Origin: JAEZRQ01 sp049294415
Lineage (GTDB): Bacteria > Patescibacteriota > Patescibacteriia > Patescibacteriales > UBA12465
Length of the DNA stretch: 23,489 nucleotides
Assembly (NCBI GenBank): GCA_049294415.1
Contig: JBAQCS010000058.1
Coordinates: forward strand, 1 to 23,489
Direction: 5' to 3'
Each line of letters begins with the position of its first letter. Position 1 is the stretch's first letter. Positions 15,183-23,119 of the stretch are shown one piece after another. Below the pieces are notes generated by a model that searched no databases, was not told the DNA's origin, and saw only the letters and a list, made by a program, of their open reading frames with translations. A program made the translations under genes and the position numbers.

Positions 15183-15950
15183 ATGAATGAAGAACTTAAA
15201 AGGTTGACCAGACTATATAAGGAGTCAACTAAGATTACTCAGAAAGAAAAAATTCTTAATGAGATTATTACTGAGAAAAAAAATCTATCAGATTTTTTAG
15301 GACTAATTGATGAGGCTAGAAATCGTAACTTAGATTTAGAATTTTCTAAAGCTATTATCGATAACTTTTTCGAAACCTTGAACTTAGACACCAAAGACTT
15401 AGTAGTTTTTTATCAAAGAGTTAAAGCTAGGGTTTTTGAAAGTTATTTTGTCGGTAATCTTTATCGAAAAAATATAAATTTTAAAACTCTGGAACTTTTC
15501 TACCTGCAGTATAAAGATCGAGACAAAAACTTAGCAAAAATTCTGGTGCAAATTATGGTCTCAACAGCTTTTAGCGTGGATCATTTTTTATCAATACTAT
15601 GTTGCGAGGAACTAGATAAAAATCTAGAACTAGACTTCTTAGTAGAAATAAAAAAACAAAACGGACATATGGCTTTTTGGGTTAAAGCTTATGAGAGAGC
15701 TAAACCCAATAGTGCTTTAATGCTGTATGCTGATAACGTATTACGAAAAAAGATAGCTGCCAGGCCTTTTGTCAGTGCTTATGATTTTTACATGGAACAT
15801 CTGGAAGCTAAAGTGGCGCCAGTATTATTAGAGGTTATAGCTGAGATGGCTAAAACCGAACAAGAGTTAGATAAAATTATCTATTTAACCCCACAAAACA
15901 GTAAATTGTTTACAACTTTAAAAAAGAAAAAAGAAAAATTAGTCGCTTAA
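15183..15950 (+). CDS. Cytoplasmic alpha-helical protein of unknown function
   Basis: I do not recognise this protein, 255 residues from ATG 15183 (260 from ATG 15168). It has no signal peptide or membrane segment and reads as helical throughout, rich in K, E, L and D. It has a charged N-terminal helix (NEELKRLTRLYKEST), several amphipathic helices resembling an alpha-solenoid-like bundle, and a lysine-rich C-terminus (KKKKEKLVA). Two adjacent cysteines (in LCCEEL) are the only ones. No enzymatic motif is visible. It is monocistronic, with a consensus promoter, a perfect GGAGG site and a strong terminator, which suggests steady high expression. It lies next to, but is not co-transcribed with, the small exported protein. 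Confidence 0.8.
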   Translation: MNEELKRLTRLYKESTKITQKEKILNEIITEKKNLSDFLGLIDEARNRNLDLEFSKAIIDNFFETLNLDTKDLVVFYQRVKARVFESYFVGNLYRKNINFKTLELFYLQYKDRDKNLAKILVQIMVSTAFSVDHFLSILCCEELDKNLELDFLVEIKKQNGHMAFWVKAYERAKPNSALMLYADNVLRKKIAARPFVSAYDFYMEHLEAKVAPVLLEVIAEMAKTEQELDKIIYLTPQNSKLFTTLKKKKEKLVA

Positions 15951-15953
15951 CAG

Positions 15954-15988
15954 AAAAGCGCCCCAACAATCGGGGCGCTTCTTTTTTT
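15954..15988. terminator. Strong intrinsic terminator between convergent genes
   Basis: The 9-bp G/C-rich stem AAGCGCCCC/GGGGCGCTT (15956-15964 with 15972-15980) has a 7-base loop. It is followed on the plus strand by CTTTTTTT, and on the minus strand by TTTTC. It serves the 15183-15950 gene and probably also htpX arriving from the other side. Confidence 0.9.
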
Positions 15989-15995
15989 ACAAAAT

Positions 15996-16898
15996 TTATT
16001 TAACTTCCATGCCTCGCAACTTAGCAATTCTTTCCTCAACTGGAGGATGAGTCATAAAAGCTTTAGATAACCAAGAAGTTTTTTTATTTCTTTCACCTTG
16101 TAAAGGCGACACAATGAACATATGTGCAGTAGCACGATTAGCCACCTCTAATTCCTCATGGTCACGACTAATCTTCTCTAGGGCGCGAGCTAGGCCTTCA
16201 GGATAGCGAGTAAGTAGCGCTCCGTCTGCATCAGCAGCAAATTCTCTTTTACGAGACACAGCCATTTGTAAAAGCTGGGCTGAAAGTGGCGCTAGAATTG
16301 ATAATAAAATAATAACTATCAAGCCAATACCATTATTATTGTTATCACTATCACGACCGCGACCAAATAACGCTGAGCGAGATGACCAATCAACAATCAA
16401 AATAATTGTACCAACTAAAACCGTAGCAATAGTAGAAATTAAAATATCACGATTACCAATATGAGATAGCTCATGAGCAACCACGCCTTCAAGTTCAGTC
16501 TTTTCTAATTTGCCTAAAATACCAGATGTAAAAGCGATAGCAGCGTGTTCTGGATCACGACCAGTAGCAAAAGCGTTAGGTGCACTATCTTCAATGATGT
16601 AAATTTTAGGCAGTGGCAGTCCAGCTGTAATACATAGATTTTCTACTAAGTGATATAGCTCGCGACCATTTTCATGATCGACCAACTTAGCGCCAGACAT
16701 TTGTAAAACTATTTTATCACTCCACCAATAACTAACCACGCTAGAGATGGTACTAAATAAAACAGCAATTACTAAAATAACTGGACTATCAAAATAACGA
16801 GATACAACGTACCCCACCAACATCACCAAGATGAAAAACCCGGTCATTAAAAACCAGGTTCTTCTTTTATTAACAGCACTGTTATGATACAAATTCAT
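15996..16898 (-). CDS. htpX: Membrane zinc metalloprotease HtpX (M48B)
   Basis: HtpX is an inner-membrane protease that degrades misfolded membrane proteins. The 300-residue protein has two N-terminal membrane segments (about 15-34 and 39-58), the zinc site HELSH (H142, E143, H146) with third ligand E219 in REFAADADG, and two further hydrophobic segments (about 153-170 and 190-212). The PNAFATGRDPEHAAIAFTSG region (107-126) is family-typical. A short asparagine run (NNNN, 186-189) sits in a loop. It follows the SPFH gene by 2 bases. The lemA-SPFH-htpX order suggests a membrane quality-control module, since SPFH proteins are known to associate with membrane proteases. Confidence 0.95.
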   Translation of the reverse strand: MNLYHNSAVNKRRTWFLMTGFFILVMLVGYVVSRYFDSPVILVIAVLFSTISSVVSYWWSDKIVLQMSGAKLVDHENGRELYHLVENLCITAGLPLPKIYIIEDSAPNAFATGRDPEHAAIAFTSGILGKLEKTELEGVVAHELSHIGNRDILISTIATVLVGTIILIVDWSSRSALFGRGRDSDNNNNGIGLIVIILLSILAPLSAQLLQMAVSRKREFAADADGALLTRYPEGLARALEKISRDHEELEVANRATAHMFIVSPLQGERNKKTSWLSKAFMTHPPVEERIAKLRGMEVK

Positions 16899-16900
16899 AA

Positions 16901-17644
16901 TTATTCTTTTTTGAAACCACCAGCAAAAGCTTTAAGAATTTCTACTGGAGTAACAAAGACTACGGTATTAGATTGATCACTAGAAATATCATTAATGGAT
17001 TGCAAAGTGCGAAGGTGTAAAGCGCCATCAGAAGCAGCTAAAATCTTAGCAGCTGCAGCTACGTTTTCAGCGGCTGCTAATTCTCCTTCGGAATTAATAA
17101 TTACAGCTCTCTTTTCACGTTCAGCTTCAGCTTGCTTAGCAATAGTTCTTTCCATTGATTCAGGAAGCGATACGTCTTTAAGTTCCACGTTGTTAACTTG
17201 AATACCCCAATCACCAGTTTCTTTTTCCACTATTTCACGAATACGGTCAGCAATTTTATCACGTTGAGCTAGTAATTCATCAAGGGTTACTTCACCTACA
17301 ATATTTCTCATGGTTGTTTGGGCGTATTGAGAAATAGCGTAATAAAAATTTTCCACTTCAATAATAGCTTTAGCCGCATCAATTACTTTATAATAAATAA
17401 CAGCATTAACAGTTACCGAGACATTGTCGCGAGTAATAGCTTTTTGATCAGGGACGTCTACAGCTTTAATACGAATATCTACTTTTTTAAAAGTCTGAAA
17501 AATTGGAATAAGTAATCGCCAGCCTGGTTCCATCATGTAAGAATAACGGCCCATAGTAAACACCACTCCTCTCTCCCACTGATTAACCTGTTTCAAACAA
17601 AGTAATATCAAAAAAACAATAGCTCCAACGATAGTAAAAAACAT
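16901..17644 (-). CDS. SPFH/band-7 (slipin/stomatin-like) membrane scaffold protein
   Basis: The 247-residue protein has an N-terminal hydrophobic anchor (about 2-17) followed directly by the SPFH domain. Landmarks are VNQWERGVVFTMGRY (20-34), PGWRLLIPIFQ (40-50), DVPDQKAITRDNVSVTVNAVIYYKV (63-87), and QTTMRNIVGEVTLDELLAQRDKI (109-131). A charged coiled region (about 165-205, EAEREKRAVIINSEGEL and alanine-rich) follows, as in slipins, which oligomerise into membrane rings. It lacks the NfeD partner of many slipin operons; here the partners are lemA (10 bases upstream) and htpX (2 bases downstream). Exact substrate or client is unknown. Confidence 0.93.
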   Translation of the reverse strand: MFFTIVGAIVFLILLCLKQVNQWERGVVFTMGRYSYMMEPGWRLLIPIFQTFKKVDIRIKAVDVPDQKAITRDNVSVTVNAVIYYKVIDAAKAIIEVENFYYAISQYAQTTMRNIVGEVTLDELLAQRDKIADRIREIVEKETGDWGIQVNNVELKDVSLPESMERTIAKQAEAEREKRAVIINSEGELAAAENVAAAAKILAASDGALHLRTLQSINDISSDQSNTVVFVTPVEILKAFAGGFKKE

Positions 17645-17654
17645 AAATTTTTAA

Positions 17655-18212
17655 TTAAAATTTAACATTAACATTTTCTCTTTGAGCGGCATCTGGTAAT
17701 TCATAAAACTTATAAGCAGTAAAGCCTAACATTTTATTAATTAAGTTAGTTGGAAAAACTTGTAACTTAGTATTGAAGTCACGAACATTGCCATTGAAGA
17801 AGCGGCGTGAAGCCATAATCTTATCTTCAGTGTCTGACAATTCACGTTGCAATTCTAAAAAGTTTTGATTAGCTTTTAAATCTGGGTAACTCTCGGCTAA
17901 AGCAAAGATAGATTTTAAAGTTGAAGACAGTGCATTTTCAGCTTGAATTTTATGCTCCACATCAGAACTTGGCACAGCCATAGCTGAGTTACGAGCATTA
18001 ATTACCTTCTCTAAAGTGGCTTGCTCATGAGTAGCATAACCTTTAACAGTTTCTACTAAGTTAGGAATTAAATCATAGCGACGCTTAAGTTGCACATCCA
18101 TGTCGCTCATCGCTTCATCAACACGATTTTTAAGAGTGATTAACCCATTATACAATGAGGCTAATACTATTAATAAAAGAACAACAACACCTAGGATAAT
18201 CCAAGTAGTCAT
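17655..18212 (-). CDS. lemA: LemA family membrane protein
   Basis: The 185-residue protein has one N-terminal membrane segment (about 4-20). It then has the all-helical LemA domain with the family hallmark YNGLITLKNRVDEAMSDMDV (21-40), QLKRRYDLIPNLVETVKGYA (41-60), an INARN element (71-75), and a C-terminal FPTNLINKMLGF/FYELPDAA segment. Its biochemical role is not settled; related proteins are found beside membrane proteases and TPM-domain proteins. It is the first gene of the lemA-SPFH-htpX operon, transcribed from the promoter that starts at the ileS stop codon. Length is normal and the start is the only sensible ATG. Confidence 0.95.
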   Translation of the reverse strand: MTTWIILGVVVLLLIVLASLYNGLITLKNRVDEAMSDMDVQLKRRYDLIPNLVETVKGYATHEQATLEKVINARNSAMAVPSSDVEHKIQAENALSSTLKSIFALAESYPDLKANQNFLELQRELSDTEDKIMASRRFFNGNVRDFNTKLQVFPTNLINKMLGFTAYKFYELPDAAQRENVNVKF

Positions 18213-18239
18213 ATTATTTTTTGTTAATTATTTGTAATT

Positions 18240-18268
18240 ATTATAACAGAAAATTGAAGAAAAATCAA
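18240..18268 (-). promoter_or_regulatory. Sigma-70-type promoter for lemA-SPFH-htpX
   Basis: On the minus strand TTGATT (18263-18268), 17 bases, TATAAT (18240-18245, perfect -10). The -35 box begins 1 base after the ileS stop codon. The leader to ATG 18212 would be about 20 bases. Confidence 0.75.
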
Positions 18269-18269
18269 G

Positions 18270-21188
18270 TTAAGAACGCTTCAAAAAAATATTAAATTTA
18301 CAATCATCAATCTTAACCTCTTTACTATTTTCAATTTTTTCGCCAACAATTTCTAAAGCTGAGCTTAGTGTATCTTTTTTAATATCTTCGCCTTTCTCTT
18401 TAATAACTTCAACTATTTCTTCGTTGGCGCCAGAGATAGAAACAATAGCTGTATCAGCTAAAGTTAAAGCTAGGTCTTTACGAAGATTATTAATTAAACG
18501 AACTAGCTCTCTCTTAATTCCCTCTTTTTTAAGTTCTGGGGTAATAGTAGTATTTAAGGCCACTGCTGGATAATCATGTTCACCAGTCTCCCAAATAACT
18601 TTCTGAATATTTAATTCGTCTTTTATTAATTCTAAATATTCATCAGCTAAAATAACTTCTTTGGACATAACAGTCATTGAACCTAACATCTGACGAATTT
18701 TTACAAAAGATTCATCGCGACTAGCCAGTCCTAACTCAACAATCTTTCTAACCAATTCCATGTTAGCTAAAACCGCCTTTTCACTATCATTTAATTCTCC
18801 TAATTCACTCCAAGCTTCTAAATGGATAGATTTATTTTGGTCAGCAAAATTATGACCAGTTACTTTCTGCCATAAATTTTCCGCCATAAACGGCATAGCT
18901 GGTGCCATCACTTTAGAGAGTTCTACTAAAACATAACGTAAAGTAATTAGCACTTGATTCTTATCATCGCCCTCATCTTTAAAACGGTCACGAGAACGAC
19001 GTAAATACCAAGTGGAAAGTTCATCAACAAATTCAGTAATCGGACGAGTGGCCTTAGGTAAGTTATAAGCTTCCAAAGAATCGGTTACTTCCTTATTTAA
19101 TAATTTTAATTTAGCAATAATCCAAGTATCAATAGCATTGGTGCTAGCTGGAGTTATAACTTCACCAGTCACACCTTCGGCATACATTTCATAGAACTTA
19201 TAAACATTCCATAAAATCATAATATTCTTACGAAGAGATTCTTCTACGCCTTTTTCAGAGAAATTTAAATTCTCAGCTAACATCACTGGTGATGATAATA
19301 AATAAGCGCGCAAAGCATCGGAACCATACTTATCCATTACTAGTGATGGGTCAGGATAATTCTTTAACTTCTTAGACATTTTTTTGCCATCTTCAGCTAG
19401 TACAATACCGTTAGCAATTACATTACTAAAGGCGTGTTTGCCCTGTAGTCCACCAGAAACAACGTGCAAATAATAAAACCAGGTACGACATTGATCAACG
19501 CCTTCGGCAATAAATTGAGCTGGAAAATTATTCTCAAACTTTTCTTTATTCTCAAAAGGATAATGAAGTTGAGCATAAGGCATAGAACCTGACTCAAACC
19601 AACAATCAATAACATCAGAGATACGTTTCATAGTACCGCCGCATTCTGTGCAAGGAATAGTAATTGGATCAACTTTATCTTTATGAATATCAGTGATACC
19701 TGTTACTCCCGATAACTGCTCTAGTTCAGCTACACTGCCAATCATCTGTTGATGCCCGCAAGCACATTCCCAAATCGGAATAGCACTAGCCCAAAAACGT
19801 TGGCGAGAAATTGACCAATCACGAGCTCCTTCTAACCAATTGCCAAAGCGACCATTCTTTAAATAATCTGGAGACCAATTAATTTCTTTAGCACTTTCCA
19901 GTAATTGATCTTTAATTTTATTAACAGCGATAAACCAAGAAGAGGTGGCATAATTGATTAACGGTGTATCGCAACGCCAACAGTGAGGATAGCTGTGTTC
20001 GTATTTTTCTTTATGAAATAGTGTGGAGTGTCCAGCTAAATATTTAATAATTTCGATATCAGTCGTCATGTGATCTTCCACTGGCTTCACGTGTAAACCT
20101 TGAAAATCAGTAACCTCAGCTTTAAACATGCCATCCATGCCTACATGTTGAATGAAAGGTAAATTATTAGCCTTACCTAAATTCATATCGTCTTCACCAA
20201 AAGCTGGAGCAATATGAACTACACCAGTACCATCAGTAGTAGTAACAAATTCAGCGGCATAAATTTTCCAACCATTTTCACGGTTCTCTAACTTTTCATC
20301 AGTAGCATAATAATCAAATAAAGGTTTGTAGGCCTTGCCTACTAATTCCGAACCTTTAAACTCAGAAATAATTTCATAAGCAGTTTCTTTCATTACACTA
20401 GCTAAACGCTCTTTAGCTAAGATAAATTTAATCTCACCGCTTTCAATTTTTACATAATCAATTTCAGCACCCACAGCTAAAGCCACATTACCAATTAAAG
20501 TCCAAGGAGTAGTTGTCCAAGCTAAAACATAAGTGCCTGGCTCATCTATTAATTCAAATTTAGCAATCGCTGATAAATCTTTAATATCTTTATAGCCTTC
20601 ACTAACCTCTGATTGAGAAAGAGTTGTTTCGCAGCGAGGACAAATATGCATGGAACGATAAGCCTTATAAATCAAATCTTTGTTCCATAATTCTTTTAAG
20701 CCCCACCAAATAGTTTCCATGTAAGGCAAATCCATGGTGCGATAAGAATTTTCCATGTCAGCCCAACGGCCTAAACGATTAATAACCGTTTTCCATTCAT
20801 CAATATAAGTAGAAACACGAGCCCGGCATAAGTCATTAAACTTAGCCACGCCTAGTTCTTCAATTTCTTTTTTAGTTTTAGTACCCAATTCTTTTTCGAC
20901 AATATTTTCAATCGGTAAGCCATGACAATCCCAACCCCATTTACGGTCTACGTGATAGCCTTTCATGGTCTGATAACGAGGAATAACATCTTTCATAATG
21001 CTACCAACTAAATGGCCATAATGAGGTGTGCCAGTGGCAAAAGGAGGTCCATCATAAAAAACATATTCCCCACGAGGAGCTGGCTTACTTAAGGATTTAG
21101 CAAAAATAGTCGCTTCATTCCAAAATTTTAAAACATCTTCTTCCATAGCCGGAAAGGAAGTTCTCTCTCTGCTTTGTTGTTCACTCAT
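18270..21188 (-). CDS. ileS: Isoleucyl-tRNA synthetase, type 2-like
   Basis: IleRS charges tRNA-Ile and edits valine. The 972-residue class I enzyme has YDGPPFATGTPHYGHLVG (45-62) with HIGH variant HYGH (56-59), and GWDCHGLPIE (85-94), whose form is typical of the archaeal/eukaryotic-like type 2 IleRS. It also has the editing-domain WTTTPWT (224-230), the WSISRQRFWA catalytic segment (458-467) and the KMSKS loop as KMSKK (603-607). Metal-type cysteine pairs occur at CPRC (183-186), CWRC (403-406), CAC (475-477) and CTEC (513-516). Type 2 enzymes are often insensitive to mupirocin; that is family knowledge, not shown here. It appears monocistronic from a probable promoter at 21222-21250, with the lemA promoter directly behind it and no terminator. 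Confidence 0.97.
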   Translation of the reverse strand: MSEQQSRERTSFPAMEEDVLKFWNEATIFAKSLSKPAPRGEYVFYDGPPFATGTPHYGHLVGSIMKDVIPRYQTMKGYHVDRKWGWDCHGLPIENIVEKELGTKTKKEIEELGVAKFNDLCRARVSTYIDEWKTVINRLGRWADMENSYRTMDLPYMETIWWGLKELWNKDLIYKAYRSMHICPRCETTLSQSEVSEGYKDIKDLSAIAKFELIDEPGTYVLAWTTTPWTLIGNVALAVGAEIDYVKIESGEIKFILAKERLASVMKETAYEIISEFKGSELVGKAYKPLFDYYATDEKLENRENGWKIYAAEFVTTTDGTGVVHIAPAFGEDDMNLGKANNLPFIQHVGMDGMFKAEVTDFQGLHVKPVEDHMTTDIEIIKYLAGHSTLFHKEKYEHSYPHCWRCDTPLINYATSSWFIAVNKIKDQLLESAKEINWSPDYLKNGRFGNWLEGARDWSISRQRFWASAIPIWECACGHQQMIGSVAELEQLSGVTGITDIHKDKVDPITIPCTECGGTMKRISDVIDCWFESGSMPYAQLHYPFENKEKFENNFPAQFIAEGVDQCRTWFYYLHVVSGGLQGKHAFSNVIANGIVLAEDGKKMSKKLKNYPDPSLVMDKYGSDALRAYLLSSPVMLAENLNFSEKGVEESLRKNIMILWNVYKFYEMYAEGVTGEVITPASTNAIDTWIIAKLKLLNKEVTDSLEAYNLPKATRPITEFVDELSTWYLRRSRDRFKDEGDDKNQVLITLRYVLVELSKVMAPAMPFMAENLWQKVTGHNFADQNKSIHLEAWSELGELNDSEKAVLANMELVRKIVELGLASRDESFVKIRQMLGSMTVMSKEVILADEYLELIKDELNIQKVIWETGEHDYPAVALNTTITPELKKEGIKRELVRLINNLRKDLALTLADTAIVSISGANEEIVEVIKEKGEDIKKDTLSSALEIVGEKIENSKEVKIDDCKFNIFLKRS

Positions 21189-21221
21189 ATTTTTAGTTAA
21201 ATTATCAGATAATATAATAGA

Positions 21222-21250
21222 AAAATATCACATAAAGCCCGAAAAATCAA
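21222..21250 (-). promoter_or_regulatory. Candidate promoter for ileS
   Basis: On the minus strand TTGATT (21245-21250), 17 bases, TATTTT (21222-21227) preceded by TGA, which would give an extended -10. The -35 is identical to that of the lemA promoter. The leader would be about 27 bases; there is no room for a T-box. Confidence 0.45.
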
Positions 21251-21273
21251 GAATAAACGCTAATCTATAAACA

Positions 21274-21295
21274 AAAACACCCCGCGGGGTGTTTT
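21274..21295 (-). terminator. Intrinsic terminator of the ddl-lipoprotein operon
   Basis: A near-perfect palindrome, AAAACACCCC-GC-GGGGTGTTTT, 26 bases after the lipoprotein stop, with T-rich sequence on the minus-strand exit side. A G/C core flanked by A/T arms makes it functional in the minus direction and possibly both. Confidence 0.85.
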
Positions 21296-21320
21296 GGCTT
21301 ATATAACTTAAATAAATATT

Positions 21321-22364
21321 TTATTTAACCTTTTCTACGCTGGACAAAATATTTAACATCACATCTTTAGTAATATTATTTTCAGGGACCCAAACTCCAT
21401 CTAAATTCTCTGGAGCTGGCTGGTCAGATTTAATATCAAAAATATAATCATAATAATTACCGCCCAATAACATCATGCCACCCATCATTGCCCCGCCCTG
21501 TGCTTCTTCAAAAAATTCACCATTATTTAAATGGGTAAGATTAATAGCTGTTTTTTTAGCTTCAGAATATTTTTCTTTAGTGGCTGAATTCATGGTTAAT
21601 ATTAAATCTACTTGGTATTTATCATAATCTGTCTTAAATGTTAATACCTTATTATCTTTAACTTGGCACTTACCCCAAGAGGAAGGATATTGAAACTTAA
21701 AAGCAGAGGCCACACAAGAGCGTCCTAATTCAAGACTAATAAACTCAGCTGAGTTAATTTTATTTTTATCAGTCACACATAATTCTGTGGTAAAATTCTT
21801 AACTTTAATTTGCAATCTTTTGCTATAAAGAGTACTAGTGGTAGCTTTTTTACTATTTGTAATAAAACTAGAAAAATCTGGTAAGGCTTTATTAATAACA
21901 CTAAAATCACCTTTATTAAAATTAGCGTCATTTATAGCAATCACACTTTTATCAGAGACATTTAAAGTAGCCGATTTAGTTTTAACAAAGTAAGCTAAAT
22001 TTGGCACTTTACTATCAATAGCAAAAAGTAAAGGAGTAAAAGCTGTAGGATTAAAGATAAGATGACCACTTAAAATATATTCGCCGTCAAACTCAATCTT
22101 CCCGCAAATATCAGTTGTACAATCTTTTTCGCACAAATTACCGCCAACCGCTTTCACAGTAAATCCCTCAACTTGATCACCAGCTTTTAAACTGGCAATC
22201 GACAAGGCTTCAGGAAGAACTGGGGCAACTTTTTGTTCAGCTTGACCGGTTTGTTCTTTATTAACTGGAGCTTCACTAGGTTTATTTTCTGAAGCTTGAT
22301 TACCGATCAAAGAACAACCAGTTAAAACAAATGGTAGAAAAACTAATAAAAAAAGTTTTTTCAT
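21321..22364 (-). CDS. Lipoprotein of unknown function
   Basis: The 347-residue protein has a lipoprotein signal peptide with lipobox LTGC (14-17), so C17 would be lipidated. A disordered linker rich in P, E, K and Q (about 20-50) follows. The rest looks like two globular parts: about 52-215, with a cysteine group C78, C82 and C87 (CEKDCTTDIC), and about 216-347, starting FKFQYPSSWGKC. The latter resembles the opening of PsbP-like or periplasmic lipoprotein domains (inference, weak). A Met/Gly-rich loop (289-302, GGAMMGGMMLLGG) stands out. It would sit on the outer face of the membrane. It is the last gene of the ddl operon, 10 bases after rdgB, and is followed by a strong terminator. No enzymatic motif is recognised. 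Confidence 0.85.
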   Translation of the reverse strand: MKKLFLLVFLPFVLTGCSLIGNQASENKPSEAPVNKEQTGQAEQKVAPVLPEALSIASLKAGDQVEGFTVKAVGGNLCEKDCTTDICGKIEFDGEYILSGHLIFNPTAFTPLLFAIDSKVPNLAYFVKTKSATLNVSDKSVIAINDANFNKGDFSVINKALPDFSSFITNSKKATTSTLYSKRLQIKVKNFTTELCVTDKNKINSAEFISLELGRSCVASAFKFQYPSSWGKCQVKDNKVLTFKTDYDKYQVDLILTMNSATKEKYSEAKKTAINLTHLNNGEFFEEAQGGAMMGGMMLLGGNYYDYIFDIKSDQPAPENLDGVWVPENNITKDVMLNILSSVEKVK

Positions 22365-22374
22365 ATTATTAAAA

Positions 22375-22905
22375 TTAATTTAAAAAATCAGCTAATTTTT
22401 GAGCGGCTTGGCGACGCATACTAATCTTATTTTTCTCCTCAGTACCCATTTCCGCAAAAGTTACTTCACTGCCATCTGGCATAAAAATTGGATCCCAGCC
22501 AAAAGTAGTCTCACCCGTCGGCATCACAATTCGACCAGTAATTACACCTTCAAAATAAAAAGTCTTGCCATCACTATCAGCATAACCAATAATAGTTTTA
22601 GCTTCAGCCCTATCGTTACCACTAGCTAGCACCGTTCTAGCTAACCCTTCTCTGCCCATGGCTTTCATAAACCATTTAATAAGTGGGCCAGGTAAACCAT
22701 GCAAACCTTCTATAAATAATGATGTATCTTCAATAATAATATTACCAGGTACATGTTCTAAAGCGGTTTTTAATTTAAACTCCACAATTTCTTGAGGGTC
22801 CAAACTTTGAATTTCCGGTAAATCAATATCTAGCTGCTCTAAATCAGCTAAGACAGCCTTAACTTCAGCAAACTTATTAACATTGCCAGTGATAAATTTA
22901 ATCAT
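22375..22905 (-). CDS. rdgB: Non-canonical purine NTP pyrophosphatase (HAM1/RdgB family)
   Basis: The enzyme hydrolyses dITP, ITP and XTP to monophosphates, cleaning the nucleotide pool. The 176-residue protein has FITGNVNKFAEVK (4-16), the acidic metal site IIEDTSLFIEGLHGLPGPLIKWF (57-79), GYADSDGKTFYFEG (107-120) and FGWDPIFMPDG (135-145). The LPGPLIKWF form resembles eukaryotic ITPA rather than typical bacterial RdgB. In the C-terminal nucleotide-binding motif, usually N-x-I-S-H-R, residue 163 is methionine instead of histidine (KNKISMRRQA). It lies between the 65-residue cysteine protein (12-base gap) and the lipoprotein (10-base gap). Function is very likely conserved, though the His-to-Met change could affect base recognition. 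Confidence 0.92.
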   Translation of the reverse strand: MIKFITGNVNKFAEVKAVLADLEQLDIDLPEIQSLDPQEIVEFKLKTALEHVPGNIIIEDTSLFIEGLHGLPGPLIKWFMKAMGREGLARTVLASGNDRAEAKTIIGYADSDGKTFYFEGVITGRIVMPTGETTFGWDPIFMPDGSEVTFAEMGTEEKNKISMRRQAAQKLADFLN

Positions 22906-22917
22906 GTTTATTTTTTA

Positions 22918-23115
22918 TTAAACGTCGCGTCCAAAAACTTCTTTTTTAATTCTTCTTATTCCCTCTAAATCTTCAACATACTCGTCGTTAAAAATTTTAT
23001 ACATTAAAGGAATAACCCCGCACTTATCACACTCACCCCAATTGCAACTACCGCCATTATCATTATGAAGGTCGCGGCAAATGGCTGTTTCTCTATCAAA
23101 GATAGCTTTGCTCAT
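22918..23115 (-). CDS. 65-residue cysteine-containing protein of unknown function
   Basis: I do not recognise this small protein. It has four cysteines, C13, C24, C29 and C32 (C-x10-C-x4-C-x2-C, with NWGECDKCGVIP), and H17 between them, which suggests a zinc or iron-sulfur site. The rest is a charged helical C-terminus (YVEDLEGIRRIKKEVFGRDV). It has no signal peptide. It begins 4 bases after the ddl stop and ends 12 bases before rdgB, so it is very likely expressed. Spacing, codon use like its neighbours and the ordered cysteine pattern argue that it is real despite its size. Confidence 0.75.
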   Translation of the reverse strand: MSKAIFDRETAICRDLHNDNGGSCNWGECDKCGVIPLMYKIFNDEYVEDLEGIRRIKKEVFGRDV

Positions 23116-23119
23116 AAAG

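Noticed and set aside
15996..18212. lemA-SPFH-htpX as a possible new system.
   Set aside because: All three are known membrane quality-control families that commonly occur near each other; I see no unusual domain or lost catalytic residue.
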